Source: Antennarius striatus (lineage: Eukaryota > Chordata > Actinopteri > Lophiiformes > Antennariidae). From it: a stretch of 64,000 nt of DNA. Positions 1 through 24,319 of the stretch are shown in pieces. The stretch spans positions 11,529,001 through 11,593,000 of the forward strand of contig NC_090784.1 of NCBI RefSeq assembly GCF_040054535.1, read 5' to 3'. Position 1 is the stretch's first letter. Every line of letters begins with the position of its first letter. The notes beneath the pieces are model-generated. The model worked only from the letters and a program-made list of their open reading frames with translations, was not told the DNA's origin and did no database searches. The translations under genes and the position numbers were made by a program.

Positions 1-91
1 AGAAATAATAAGAAAATAATACTAACAGTAAAAGTAACGCTGGGTTACATGTTCATTCGTTCGTCCGTCCGTTCATTCATTTGTCCACCAA

Positions 92-339
92 ATCAATCAA
101 TCAATCAACTTTTATTTATATAGCACTTAATCATATCTGAAGACATTTCAAAGCGCTTTACAGATAGAAAACCAACAATGCCCTCCAGAGCAAGCATAAG
201 CGACGGTGGCTGGGAAAAACTCCCTCATTGAGGAAGAAACTCTGGGCAGGACCCAGGCTCTGGAGGGCGGTCATCTGCCTTGACCTGTTGGTTGGGAAAT
301 AGAAATACATTGGGGAAAGAGATAGGTCAAATAAAAGAG

Positions 340-373
<34 letters not shown>

Positions 374-500
374 TGTGTCCATAGTGCGCTGTCGCTGAAT
401 TGGGGGCGCGATTTCCAGGCCTTTGGGTATCCTGTTTTCCATCCGCGTTCTCCACCTGTGGAACAGAGGCACAAAGACAGCGGCAGTATCGTGCAGGCAG
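92..500 (+). repeat. Dispersed teleost repeat, 5' portion
   Basis: A (CAAT)n tract leads into a stretch with 'tttatttatatagcac' and 'aaagcgctttaca', then the block about 'gccctccagagcaagcataa', 'aaaactccctc', 'gggcaggacccaggctctgg' and 'atctgccttgacc', then a GA-rich tract. I recognise this order of blocks from memory as a very common interspersed repeat in fish genomes, but I cannot name the family with certainty. Open frames of 185 and 67 codons here are chance products of the repeat and of the (GA)n run at 343-370. Confidence 0.55.
343..370. repeat. (GA)n microsatellite
   Basis: Fourteen perfect GA units inside the preceding dispersed repeat. Confidence 0.9.
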
Positions 501-688
501 AGAGTGTGATTTGACAGTAGTAGTAAAAAATTTATTCGCAATCGTTGCAGATAGAAAGATGAAACAAAAAACACATTACTCGGGCCACAAATGGGATGAA
601 AGTGAGATGATGACCTTGACCTTGAGAGAAGTATGTCAAATTTCAACTTTTGTACACTCAGGACCAGATAAGATAGAAAGTCGAGGGC

Positions 689-809
689 GAAGGCCAGTGT
701 AAGATGCCTATGCACCTATGCACTAGCTTCGATCTATGGTCTTACTCACACTGGCCTTCACCATATGCAGTAGTCTATGCACTAGTCAGACTACTTTCAG
801 GGTACCCTG
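689..809. repeat. Inverted repeat and palindrome cluster
   Basis: GAAGGCCAGTGT (689-700) is perfectly inverted as ACACTGGCCTTC (748-759). TATGCACTAG recurs in direct orientation, and CAGGGTACCCTG (798-809) is a perfect 12-bp palindrome. This is probably debris of a mobile element; no coding sequence is visible. Confidence 0.6.
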
Positions 810-849
810 ATCTACCCTGATAGGTCAGGGTAAGTCGCGGGATGTTGTA

Positions 850-1338
850 GTCTCTGACTGCCTTGGTTCTAGTTTTTATATGATTTTCCTTTTATTTATT
901 TTATTAAATTTCATGTATTGTCTGTACATCAAAGAACCTTCGGTAATTTATCGAATTTTTACTGAGATTCGTCTATTTCTTTTTATGTGGTGAAAATTTT
1001 GGTTACGGAGCCAAGCAGACGGCCGACTCCCGTCTAATCGACGCCATTTGGGTTCTGTGCATGATGTCCGTATTTAATAATTTATTTTTACTGTTGCTAC
1101 TTTTAGTTTGTTTATCATGGTTATTTTAGAAGAATCCTGTAATTTTGATTGCAATCTGTCCGATCATCCGATCATGACGTTAACTTGTGCAACATTTTCT
1201 TCCTATCAAAAGATAATATATATTGGAACTAGATACCACCAAATTATTATTATTATCATTAGTAGTAATAGTGGTAGTAGTAGTACAGTAGCACTAATGT
1301 AAAGTATATAAACCAAACTAAGCCTGTATAACTCGTGC
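850..1338. other. Non-coding, no recognised feature
   Basis: AT-rich sequence with a short ATT/AGT-rich simple tract at about 1244-1290. No conserved frame or splice structure is seen. Confidence 0.5.
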
Positions 1339-1411
1339 GGACCAGTGGCGCAATGGATAACGCGTCTGACTACGGATCAGAAGATTCTAGGTTCGACTCC
1401 TGGCTGGTTCG
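1339..1411 (+). tRNA. tRNA-Arg (anticodon ACG)
   Basis: The 73-nt sequence folds as a complete cloverleaf. Acceptor arms 1339-1345 (GGACCAG) and 1404-1410 (CTGGTTC) pair with one G-T wobble, followed by discriminator G at 1411. Anticodon stem TCTGA/TCAGA (1365-1369, 1377-1381) encloses loop CTACGGA with anticodon ACG at 1372-1374. The T arm is CTAGG-TTCGACT-CCTGG (1387-1403), with one T-G wobble. The internal promoter regions (A box about GTGGCGCAATGG, B box GGTTCGACTCC) are intact. A T run (about 1418-1423) downstream is a plausible RNA polymerase III terminator. With A34 modified to inosine it would read CGU, CGC and CGA codons. It stands alone, with no neighbouring tRNA. Confidence 0.95.
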
Positions 1412-1417
1412 TTGATT

Positions 1418-1423
1418 ATTTTT
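1418..1423 (+). terminator. Pol III T-run terminator of tRNA-Arg
   Basis: Six consecutive T residues lie seven bases after the discriminator base of the tRNA gene, typical of RNA polymerase III termination. Confidence 0.6.
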
Positions 1424-1849
1424 TCTCAAATTCAGTATTCTTTTTGAGCAGTACGTGGTTGTATTGTTAAATATTGTGATATCCCCGGTGTTTCGGCATG
1501 TTCATGAGACTTTGGGAGGGGGCGTGTGAGGTGAGAGGGAGGTTGAGCGGGAGTTTGTCAGTCGGTTATTAAAAAGGCTGACCAAAGAAGTGGGGAGTTG
1601 TCTTTCTTGTCTACACGCACGACACTGAAGGGTTGTTGGTGTCAGTGTAACAGAGACGGATCGGGAGCCCAATTTGTGAGACTGCGCTGTGCGTTTAAGC
1701 ACCGTGTCAGACTGCCTGGTGAGTCGCGTCATGTGCTGGCCTATGTGATTGAGAGCCTGGGTGTGGTAGCCTACTTCAGTTGCATCTTTAATCAGAGCGA
1801 GCGTCGCTAATGTGCGACTAGGCGGGAGCTCTTGGCGGGAGCTCTTGGC

Positions 1850-2566
1850 GGTCGTGACGGCGGCCCGGCCTTCCACAATGGAGACTGGGTGGCTAGTCAG
1901 GAGAGAGACGAAGACCTGAGGCCGGTGAGACAGTGGGTCCTCAGCGGCGACAGGCCGCCGTGGGAGGGCATGTCAGGTCTGTAAGTAGCCAAGAAAATCC
2001 TGTGGAGTAAATTTGTTGGGCTGCGTCTTCCAGCACCCTCCGGGATGTCGAAGACTTCTGCCGGCGGTGTGATGAATGTGCAGCGCACAAGGGGCATCTT
2101 GATCAGTCCCACGCCCCTTTACAGCAGCAGGCATCGGGGGCGCCGATGGAGAGGGTTGGGGTGGACATAATGGGTCCATTCCCCGTGACAGACAGTGGGA
2201 ACAAGTATGTACTCTGTGCAATGGATTATTTCACAAAGTGGCCTGAAGCCTATGCGTTGCCTAACCAAGAGGCGGAAACGGTGGCAGATGCACTGATGGA
2301 GGGCATGTTCAGCCTGTTTGGCGCACCTGAGGCCATTCACAGCAATCAAGGCTGAAACTTTGAATCTAAGGTGTTCTCAGCCCCCTCTGAGTAGTTAGGT
2401 GTTCAGAAAACACGCACCACGCCATTACATCCGCAAAGCGATGGTCTGGTGGAACGTTTTAACCTGACCATGCAGCAGCAGCTAGCTATCCTCACCGCAG
2501 ACCACCAGCGTGACTGGGACAGACACATTCCCTTTGCGCTGATGGCTTATTGGTCCGCTGTCCAAT
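1850..2566 (+). pseudogene. Ty3/gypsy-like retrotransposon pol relic
   Basis: Degenerate RNase H-to-integrase remnant of a Ty3/gypsy LTR retrotransposon. One frame near 1863-1930 resembles the linker region. About 2044-2145 shows an integrase zinc-binding tail with a C-x2-C pattern. The longest intact piece (2146-2355) holds an integrase core with the stretch GVDIMGPFPVTDSG and then DYFTKWPEAYALPNQEAETV. The frame stops at 2353-2355 and homology resumes in another frame (HPQSDGLVERFN region, about 2426-2470) up to MAYWSAVQ at about 2540-2566, where it ends abruptly. Several frame changes, stops and the missing gag, protease, RT and LTRs make it non-functional. It begins about 440 bp downstream of the tRNA gene. 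Confidence 0.75.
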
Positions 2567-3609
2567 ATGTTACTTAACAGCAACTTAACGAGAAGAAAAA
2601 TTCAGCGCAGGCGCCATAAAGCCCAACTATTCTCGTCAAACAAACTGGAACTACACCTCCTTTATTGGATGTCCATTAGTCATTGTCTTTTTTTATTCAA
2701 GCTTAACAGTAACAAAAGAAATCACAACCCTAGCCCTTTTCTTGTGATTTTTGTGTCCCGTAAATACCCAGCTGTGGTCAACTCCGGGGCAGTTGTTGAA
2801 AAAGGAATCCTCCTTTTTATCCTCTTTGTCAGCTGCCCATCAATAAAACTATACAGACTAGTTGTCCTATACACAGTGGAGCCATTGATGAACAGCCAGC
2901 TATTTATATAATGTACAAAAAATCTAAATCTATGACAGATCTCATGGCAAGTTCATGCAACAATTTATCCCACACTTCACTGCCATGCTTTCATTATCAT
3001 GGAAGTAAGTAAAATTAATTTAACACCAATGTACAACTCCATTAATGTCCATGAAAAAAATGTGGGTGACCCACAAATGTTTGTACTGAAGTTTCAAATC
3101 AAGGGCAGAAGACACAGGAAGTGTGTGTGACGTGTTCCATGCGTGTCCTGTCTACACTACACTCTTGATGCTATAGAACAGAACTTTTTGAGGTTCTAAG
3201 CGTTGTGAAAAAAGCTTTAAAAAGGATGGGCTGCTTATGATCAAATCTTGATGGTAGTGTTATCCCTGAACATTCTAATTCTAATGGCCCTTATAAAGAT
3301 AATCATTTACACACTCATCTGTTACCTTGATACTTTTTATAAATTTAGGTATAGGGATTTTTTTTCCAGTCTAGTACACAAAAAAGATGGAGTTTTACCT
3401 TAAGAGTCACATCCAGGAGATAGAACTACTGTCAACACAATTTAAAAAAATATTTTAAGTTAGTGTTTACATTACGCACTAATTCTACCAGTACCGTTAT
3501 TAGATTACACACTATTTTAATTTGTTTTAGTGTTTTTCTGGAACACGAATCTAGGCTACGATTATGGATATAACATGCTTCATGTACAGGCCTTGCAGAG
3601 TGCATTATA
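2567..3609. other. Intergenic, no recognised feature
   Basis: AT-rich DNA after the gypsy relic breaks off. The 114-codon open frame at 2567-2911 has no recognisable domain and no splice or promoter context, so it is not called as a gene. Confidence 0.5.
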
Positions 3610-4100
3610 CCGTATTGGCCCGAATATAAGACGGCCCTGATTATAAGATGACCCCCTCTTTTTCAAGACTCAAGTTTGAAAAAAGACTTTTTGAACAAAA
3701 AAAATATTTTTTATACAGAAAATAATTACAATACATCTGAAACAAATGATTAACAATACATTCGAGAGAAAAAGCATGTTATTTTGCCTCATTCAAATCA
3801 TTAAAAAGCTGTCTATCACATCTCGAGCACTTGCAAGCAGCCACTCTTGAGGACCACGGAAGCTTTTCTCTGACTGAGAGCATGTTTTAGGCGATCTTTT
3901 TGAGCTCTCCATCTCCGTACATTACACTCTGTGAAACCATATTTCACAGCCGCTTTGCAATTGTTTGAAGACTCTACCTCATTTGTCACCATCATCTTGA
4001 CGTTTGCATCATAACTTCTCCTCATTTGCCGGTTAACCTGGCCGATCTTCAACCCACCCTTCAATGCAAAAAACACCGTCTTATATTCGGGCCAATACGC
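3610..4100 (-). mobile_element. pogo/Tigger-like non-autonomous DNA transposon
   Basis: A 491-bp element bounded by terminal inverted repeats: CCGTATTGGCCCGAATATAA at 3610 and its inverted counterpart (GCGTATTGG... read from the other end) finishing at 4100. Only the first base differs, and the match runs on through AGACGG. Both ends are flanked by the dinucleotide TA (3608-3609 and 4101-4102), the target duplication of the Tc1/mariner/pogo superfamily. Inside, on the minus strand, an 86-codon frame encodes only an N-terminal helix-turn-helix type DNA-binding domain; no DDE catalytic domain is present. It lies just downstream of the likely limd1 polyadenylation site. Confidence 0.75.
3816..4076 (-). 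CDS. Transposase DNA-binding-domain ORF (no catalytic domain)
   Basis: An uninterrupted 86-codon frame begins close to the right terminal inverted repeat. Residues about 21-70 look like the CENP-B/pogo N-terminal DNA-binding fold: RRSYDANVKMMV, then NNCKAAVKYGFTECNVRRW and a basic tail with QKDRLKHAL. In pogo/Tigger transposases this region binds the terminal repeats. The DDE domain that should follow is absent, so the frame cannot catalyse transposition. It may be a chance-preserved remnant or a binding-only peptide; expression is unknown. Confidence 0.4.
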   Translation of the reverse strand: MFFALKGGLKIGQVNRQMRRSYDANVKMMVTNEVESSNNCKAAVKYGFTECNVRRWRAQKDRLKHALSQRKASVVLKSGCLQVLEM

Positions 4101-4485
4101 TAATATTGATTTCAGTAGTAAGTTATGGATAAGCTATGCAGTCCAGCTTTCAATCTTAATTTACACAAGCTATGATCCTTAAGAGGCTGTGACCAGGTTA
4201 TATGTACTTGCAGCTGTGTCATGCTGCTGAGTTAAATATCAGTTATCAAATGGCAATGACACACCATCATGTGTATGGTTGCTAAATGTTTAATACTGTG
4301 TAATACAGAAACAATGAACTGCATTCTAGCAGTTTGGACAAACCTCACCTTCATTCTCCACCAAACACTGCCAGGGATGTGAGGCTATTGGAGCTCCTGT
4401 AATCTCAGGCTATATCAACACCCTGTCACCACATCAACACGTGCACCATCCATCTCTTCCATTCATTGTACCATACTTTGTATTG
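4101..4485. other. Intergenic spacer
   Basis: About 385 bp between the pogo-like element and the putative limd1 polyadenylation region. No coding signal is seen. Confidence 0.45.
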
Positions 4486-5667
4486 AAATATTTTATTGAC
4501 CACAATCATACAATATGTTTACTCTTTGACAAAACTACAGCTGGCTAAGAAATAAGGACCTCAAATGAAAAGCAATTAAGTTAGTTAACTCATGATATAA
4601 TTAAAATATAAATGGTAGGCAATCAAAACTGTACTTCCCAATGCAAATCATCACATCAGTGTTTAAAAGGATTTGCTCAGGTCAAAATTACACAAAATAA
4701 ATGAGTACAGGCCTACTATATCTCTTTCAAATATAAAATGTTTGCCAATATAATAAAATACAAACATACAGGCCAAACATTAATCTCTTCATAGGTACAC
4801 AGAAAACTCTGAAATGTGGCTGTGGTCTTTCAATCCAAAATGGCTGTTTGAGAAGTGATACCTGTCCTCTGAAGCATTTTTACTTCAATTATAAAAGAAA
4901 AATGTCAAAAAAGAGTCATGAAACGGTGAGCCCTAAATACACAAAGGCATGACATCTTTCAGGATAATGGTAATGCAAAATGTCAATGGAATGGTTTTTA
5001 TGATTTTTTGAGTACCAGAATTTGCATATGGAAAAGACAGATTGCTCCGGTGACCACTAGTACCCGCTGGTTTAAATGGGAAAGGACGGGATAACTTTTA
5101 GGATGTTATTATCAAAGTCATGTCCAAAAACAATTTATACTGTTTTAAACATTGGCCTATGCAAATACACATTAACTTGTTATTGCATGTAGTAAACAAA
5201 ATGGGGCAAAACAGGCATCCAGCATTCTGCAAAACACAGCCTTGTATGATAATCTTTAAAGATTATTTATGGATCACTTTTGATCTGTAATCTGAGAAAA
5301 GAAGTGTGAATGTGACATTTACTACCAGATAGTTTTGACAGTCAATGCCACTGATATTCACATTTAAAATAAATCATATGGCAACACTTTTGACAAGCTA
5401 ATTATGTAGCCAGTATAACTCATGTCTCACTGTATTCAACATTGTGCTTTTGTTATATTACAATACTTCATTATCGGATCAAACCTATTTAGGCACAAAG
5501 CAAACTTCATTAGCATTGCTGTGAAAATACACATCAAACCACAGAATGATTTTTCACAGTAATCAATCCTCTACAACAAGAATTGTATACAGCCACTCCT
5601 GCTGTCAATCACTTTGATGCAGTTTCCCCGCTAGTCCACCAGGTGTCTCCGTCTACCTTTGGTGGTG
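4486..5667 (-). other. limd1: Probable limd1 3' UTR
   Basis: AT-rich sequence after the limd1 stop codon with no coding signal. The first good canonical AATAAA on the minus strand that I find lies at 4492-4497, giving a 3' UTR of about 1.2 kb. The end point is inferred from that hexamer only; no transcript evidence is available. Confidence 0.4.
4492..4497 (-). terminator. limd1: Candidate limd1 polyadenylation signal AATAAA
   Basis: Canonical hexamer on the minus strand about 1.17 kb past the stop codon. Its use is inferred. Confidence 0.35.
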
Positions 5668-20100
<14,433 letters not shown>

Positions 20101-20720
20101 CGTGCGTTAATAAAGTAAAAGTTACTAAATCATAAGTCAAGAATCACTGAGTGAATTAAAGTCCGGCAGCTCGACGGTGGAAACTTTTCCTGTTATTCAA
20201 AACTTTCCGGTGCTTGATACCTTTCCGATCAGGCTTTGAAACACCTCGTCCTCCTCGGGGTAACCGCCGCCAGTCCAGCTCAGCTCTGCCCCGGAACAAG
20301 CCGCCGTCTGTCTGCTTATAAATGTGAGCAGATCCCAGATCCGATAGCCTGGACGACCCCGCAAACTACCCCCCCACCTCCTCCCGCACTACGGCCCCGG
20401 CGGGGAACTCATTCAAAACTTTATCCTCCGCAAGAGAAACAAAAAAATAAAGTAAGAGGTGAAAATAAAACGAGCGCTTATTAAACTATTAAAATAAGAA
20501 GTAAAAGCGGTGCTTGGTGATGAGGGTGGCTCCGTTAGCGGCAGCAGACCGTGGAATCGCCCTCGGAGCGCTCAGCGGCTGCCGGCCGGCCGTCGGAGGT
20601 GAAGCGGTGTCTTAAAGGGACAGTGTTCAGAGTGAGATACGAGCGCAGGCTGAGCGCGTCAATCAAGCGCTAACGACACACTCCATGAGCAACTGCGGCT
20701 CATATTAAAATAGCCGAACT
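20101..20720 (-). promoter_or_regulatory. limd1: limd1 5' UTR and CpG-rich promoter
   Basis: CpG density rises sharply here and in the 3' flank of exon 1 (for example CGGCCGGCCGTCGG around 20583-20597), compared with the AT-rich surroundings. No TATA box is evident close to the ATG. The transcription start cannot be placed from sequence alone, and an upstream non-coding exon is not excluded. Confidence 0.5.
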
Positions 20721-20935
20721 GCAGGCAGATAATCATCAGCTCAACACCGTCCCTTACTTCCTGTGCCATTTCTGGAGAAAGAGCGGCTCAGCTTCTCCTG
20801 AGTCAGCCCCGTCATTTCCTTAAGCTCCAGGAATTTAAGGACTGAAGTGTTCCATCCTGGGACCGAGATTTCGTTCTCTCATTTTACTAAACATAAGCAT
20901 TTTAACTATGGGCTGTCATTTCATGCTAGACCAGA

Positions 20936-20945
20936 CTATTTATAG
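20936..20945. promoter_or_regulatory. MEF2-type consensus upstream of limd1
   Basis: CTATTTATAG fits the MEF2 consensus YTA(A/T)4TAR. It sits inside the near-palindrome CCAGACTATTTATAGCTGG, about 840 bp upstream of the limd1 ATG. A single site may be chance. Confidence 0.25.
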
Positions 20946-21105
20946 CTGGTCTGACTTCCAATAATTTTAATGCATCATTATAAAACAGAGTTGGACATAA
21001 AATAAAGAAGAGGGCATTTTTGTGTTTATAGAAAAACATTCATGCCTCACATCTATCTTAAATTAAATATAATTTTCTCTAAAGACACATGGAGGGGAGG
21101 GTTTT

Positions 21106-21155
<50 letters not shown>
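21106..21155. repeat. (TCAA)n microsatellite
   Basis: About 12 perfect 4-bp units. This is the same motif that starts the dispersed repeat at 92, and repeat-like sequence follows it. Confidence 0.95.
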
Positions 21156-21939
21156 GATTTAAATAATAAAAGGAATTCCCTATACCCATTTTGAACATAC
21201 ACGAACAATAGATGATCCAAGTAAAACAATCCAGATATTAAACCAGAGTAGAATAAAAGGATCTGCATAGTAATAAAACAGCCAGGACTGTATGAAATAA
21301 ATGGACAAATAAGTAAATAGGACACAAAAATAAAGGTTGGACTATGATAATGGGAATTGAGTGCAACATCAACATTCCCAGCAGCCCTCAGGAAGGATGT
21401 GTCACAGACATGGGCCACAGTAATAAAAGGAAGCCTTTCTGTGGCTTCTTTTTTCTTTTCTTTTCTTTTTAATTTGGGAAAAAAATTTAAAGTCCACTGT
21501 CAGAAAACTGGAGGGCTCATAGGATAGAGTCAAAGTATATTCATAAATATGTGGAACCAATATGTAGAGCTTGATTTGCCAAATAAAAGATCTAAAAGTC
21601 AGTTCCAAATAGCAAATGCTGTGACTGTGTGATCCGTGCAATTTGTGTTCTCATCTTCACCGCAGCCGAGATTTGAAGCAACCAGAGCTGAGTGATGTTC
21701 TTTTGAGGCAGAACAGGAAATAGAGCATCAGACTACAATATAGTCAGTCATAATGTTGATGAAAGCATGAGTTATTGTCTCTGTGTCGGTTTAAGAGAGA
21801 AACTTGGACTTTGAGGATTCACAGTTCCATAGTTTCTCTGTGTGCTTCAGTACCAACAAACAAAACTTCAGTTTATTCCATAAAGAACTGTTGAAAGTTT
21901 GCTGACCTCCACAATCTGGTATTCAAAATGCAGTACACT

Positions 21940-22340
21940 GAACCCTAGTCATCAAGAGTTACCAGAATATAAAGTTGTGTATCATCAGCATAGCTGTGGA
22001 TGTTGCAATTGCTCCTGATGGCATTTCCAAGTGGCAGCATGTACAGTGCAGCCCATGACCTAAAATTAAACCTTGAGGAAAACAATTAATTAAATCAAAA
22101 CTTTTAGATGAATGTTCATTTAAGGGAATTAGAAATTCTGTTCAATGGATTAAAAACAATTACAGCACTGGATAGTCCACTCTGCTTGTGAAGTCTGTCT
22201 AAAAGAATCCCATATTCCACTATATCAAGAACTGTGGATAAGACACTAAGAGCACTTACACTTTTATTCATATCCCAGTCGGACAATTACAGCATTCTGG
22301 GCTGTCTTGCTTTGAAAAAGTAATCTGTGAGATACAGAGA
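21940..22340 (+). repeat. Dispersed teleost repeat, 3' portion
   Basis: Blocks around 'gtatcatcagcatagctgtg', 'ggcagcatgtacagtg', 'ccttgaggaaaac' and 'actatatcaagaactg' match, in order, the later part of the same long fish interspersed repeat whose earlier parts I recognise at 92-500 and 53440-54150. The match is from memory of the family, so the name and exact limits are uncertain. Confidence 0.45.
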
Positions 22341-22575
22341 CGCATTTGATTTTGATTTACCAGCCTGGGGATATAAATGTATATATAAATAATCTGTAGT
22401 AATATAACTGTAGCATTCCGACACATTTCCTGCATCCCATAAACAATCCAGTGGAATAAACCCATATAAATGTGCTGTAACTACTGTATGGGTGTGTTTC
22501 TCTTGTGGTTTAAGGGCTATTTACAGTGTCTGCTCCATCTGTTTTGATAGAATGATGTCACACATTCCTGCTGCT

Positions 22576-22653
22576 GACACACACACACACACGCACGCAC
22601 GCACGCACACACACACGCACACACACACAAACGCACAGTGACCCCCCCCCCCC
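22576..22653. repeat. (CA/CG)n tract followed by poly-C
   Basis: CA units with interspersed CG units, then a 12-bp C run at 22642-22653. Confidence 0.9.
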
Positions 22654-22659
22654 TTCAGA

Positions 22660-23780
22660 TTTTGGCCAGAATATTTGAGAGAGCTTGGCTAGAGTAGGAA
22701 TAATTCATATTTATGGAGAAGAAATCCTCATTCTCCTGGGAAAAGTCTAGAAAACCATTTTTTTGAGTCCTTGATAGAGCCTATATTCTCTGACACTCAA
22801 GCTAATGTAAAAAATATGAAGCCAATATGCTGAGAGGGCCTCTTGGTTGGTGGTAATAGTATAATTAAAACCGAAGGTTGAGGCACAGACATCTGTGTGT
22901 CTAGGAAACAGTTTAAACAACATCCCCATCAGGCTTTAGCTTAAACTTCATTCACTTCATATATTAAAGTACATAGCTGTGGGTCCTGTCCCACATAATA
23001 CCAGTATGGTGTTCACACATTGGTATTATTCACCCTGTAGTTTATCAAATGTGTTTATTTGAATTTACATAGCAGGAGCAACAAATCTGAGGTGAAAATA
23101 TGAAACTGAAAACATATTGTACAAGGAGCTGTCAAACCAATGACAAGGCATACACCACACCTCTATGACAGCAAGATACTTTTTTTCAAGTGGCACAAAG
23201 CAGTTATTAAATTTAGGGATTACAAATTTAAGATCATATAAAATATTGAAAATTAAAATGCTTTTTTTTTTTTTTTTTACAGTACATATCTACTTTTCAA
23301 AAATTCCCATTCCAATGATTAATTTTTACTGACAGATGTTAGAGGGAGGGACACATGTTTTGCAGGCATGCGGAGCCCTACAGTCTTTTATGGCTGTTGG
23401 TTAAATTAGGTATTTTCCTTCTGTCTCCTGTAATGGGAAACACTGAAATTATTTAATTAAGTCATATTAAATCAACTTTGCAAATAAAAAATGGACCACT
23501 TACATACTGTTCGACTTATGCAATAAGCTAATATAGAACCTTTACATTAAATTACAATTCTTTCAGACCTTATTTGCTCTGTATAGAGATTCCCTTTAAC
23601 TAAACATGTAACTCTGGTGAGCCCTTGAGAACACAATTGGACACATGACCTATATGTCACATTTTCAAAAGGTCAAAATGACTAGAGGGCTGCGTTACCA
23701 TGGAGATGTTCATTTAACAGAGTAATAGCTTTGGCAGGTGTAGCATTCATATCCATGACATCACAATGGATAGATGGATG
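22660..23780. other. Intergenic, no recognised feature
   Basis: AT-rich DNA with a T run at 23262-23278. No conserved coding frame is seen. Confidence 0.5.
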
Positions 23781-23792
23781 TATTTGTGTATA

Positions 23793-23798
<6 letters not shown>

Positions 23799-23872
<74 letters not shown>
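23799..23872. repeat. (TG)n(TA)n compound microsatellite
   Basis: About 29 TG units running into 8 TA units. Confidence 0.95.
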
Positions 23873-23989
23873 CACAGTATATACTGTATATGTAATTGTA
23901 TGTGCGTGTGTGACAACTGAAAATCTGCATGTACAATGAGCACATCCAGGCATCATCCAGAGGCCAGCAGACCATCAGATAATGAGCTG

Positions 23990-24260
23990 TGGCATTATTC
24001 CCTGCCTCAGTGAGAATACTCTGTCCAGTCCAAGTACTGGTGCCATGGAGACTTCGACTGTAGTTCTGCATGCTCCACCAGGATTTTCCACCAGCAGCAT
24101 CACCGAAAATGAAGGAGAGCGATTTTCTGCAACTTGTTGGAGACCATTCATGCTGTACATCATGTGCAAGATAGACCATGGCTGTGATGTGAAAAGTGAC
24201 TCACAGTATTATACGGCTGCCTGTTCAGAAATCCTTCTTGTCGTCATGGAAACTGCAGAG
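23990..24260 (+). pseudogene. Possible CD300/pIgR-like Ig V-domain relic
   Basis: In one frame EYSVQSKYWCHGDFD (from about 24012) resembles the KYWC segment of CD300/polymeric-Ig-receptor-type V domains. In another frame the sequence ends CDVKSDSQYYT then EILLVVM (about 24187-24252), like the end of such a domain. The spacing between the two cysteine regions (about 53 codons) fits, but at least one frame change and no clear YWC before the end are seen. No leader, transmembrane exon or splice sites were found. A 165-codon minus-strand frame overlapping it runs through the microsatellite and is judged fortuitous. Low confidence. Confidence 0.27.
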
Positions 24261-24319
24261 CTGATGAAACATGTTCATGACTCCAGTTTGATCAAATACG
24301 TGAGCGTAAGTTAAAGAAA

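Noticed and set aside
158-715. 185-codon minus-strand ORF at the window start
   Set aside because: Spans a dispersed repeat and a (GA)n tract; composition is low-complexity and matches no family.
21106-21155. Tandem 4-bp repeat considered as a CRISPR-like or satellite array
   Set aside because: Unit is 4 bp with no spacers; a simple microsatellite in a vertebrate genome.
23682-24179. 165-codon minus-strand ORF
   Set aside because: It runs through the (TG)n(TA)n microsatellite, has no recognisable domain, and overlaps the better-supported (still weak) plus-strand Ig-like relic.
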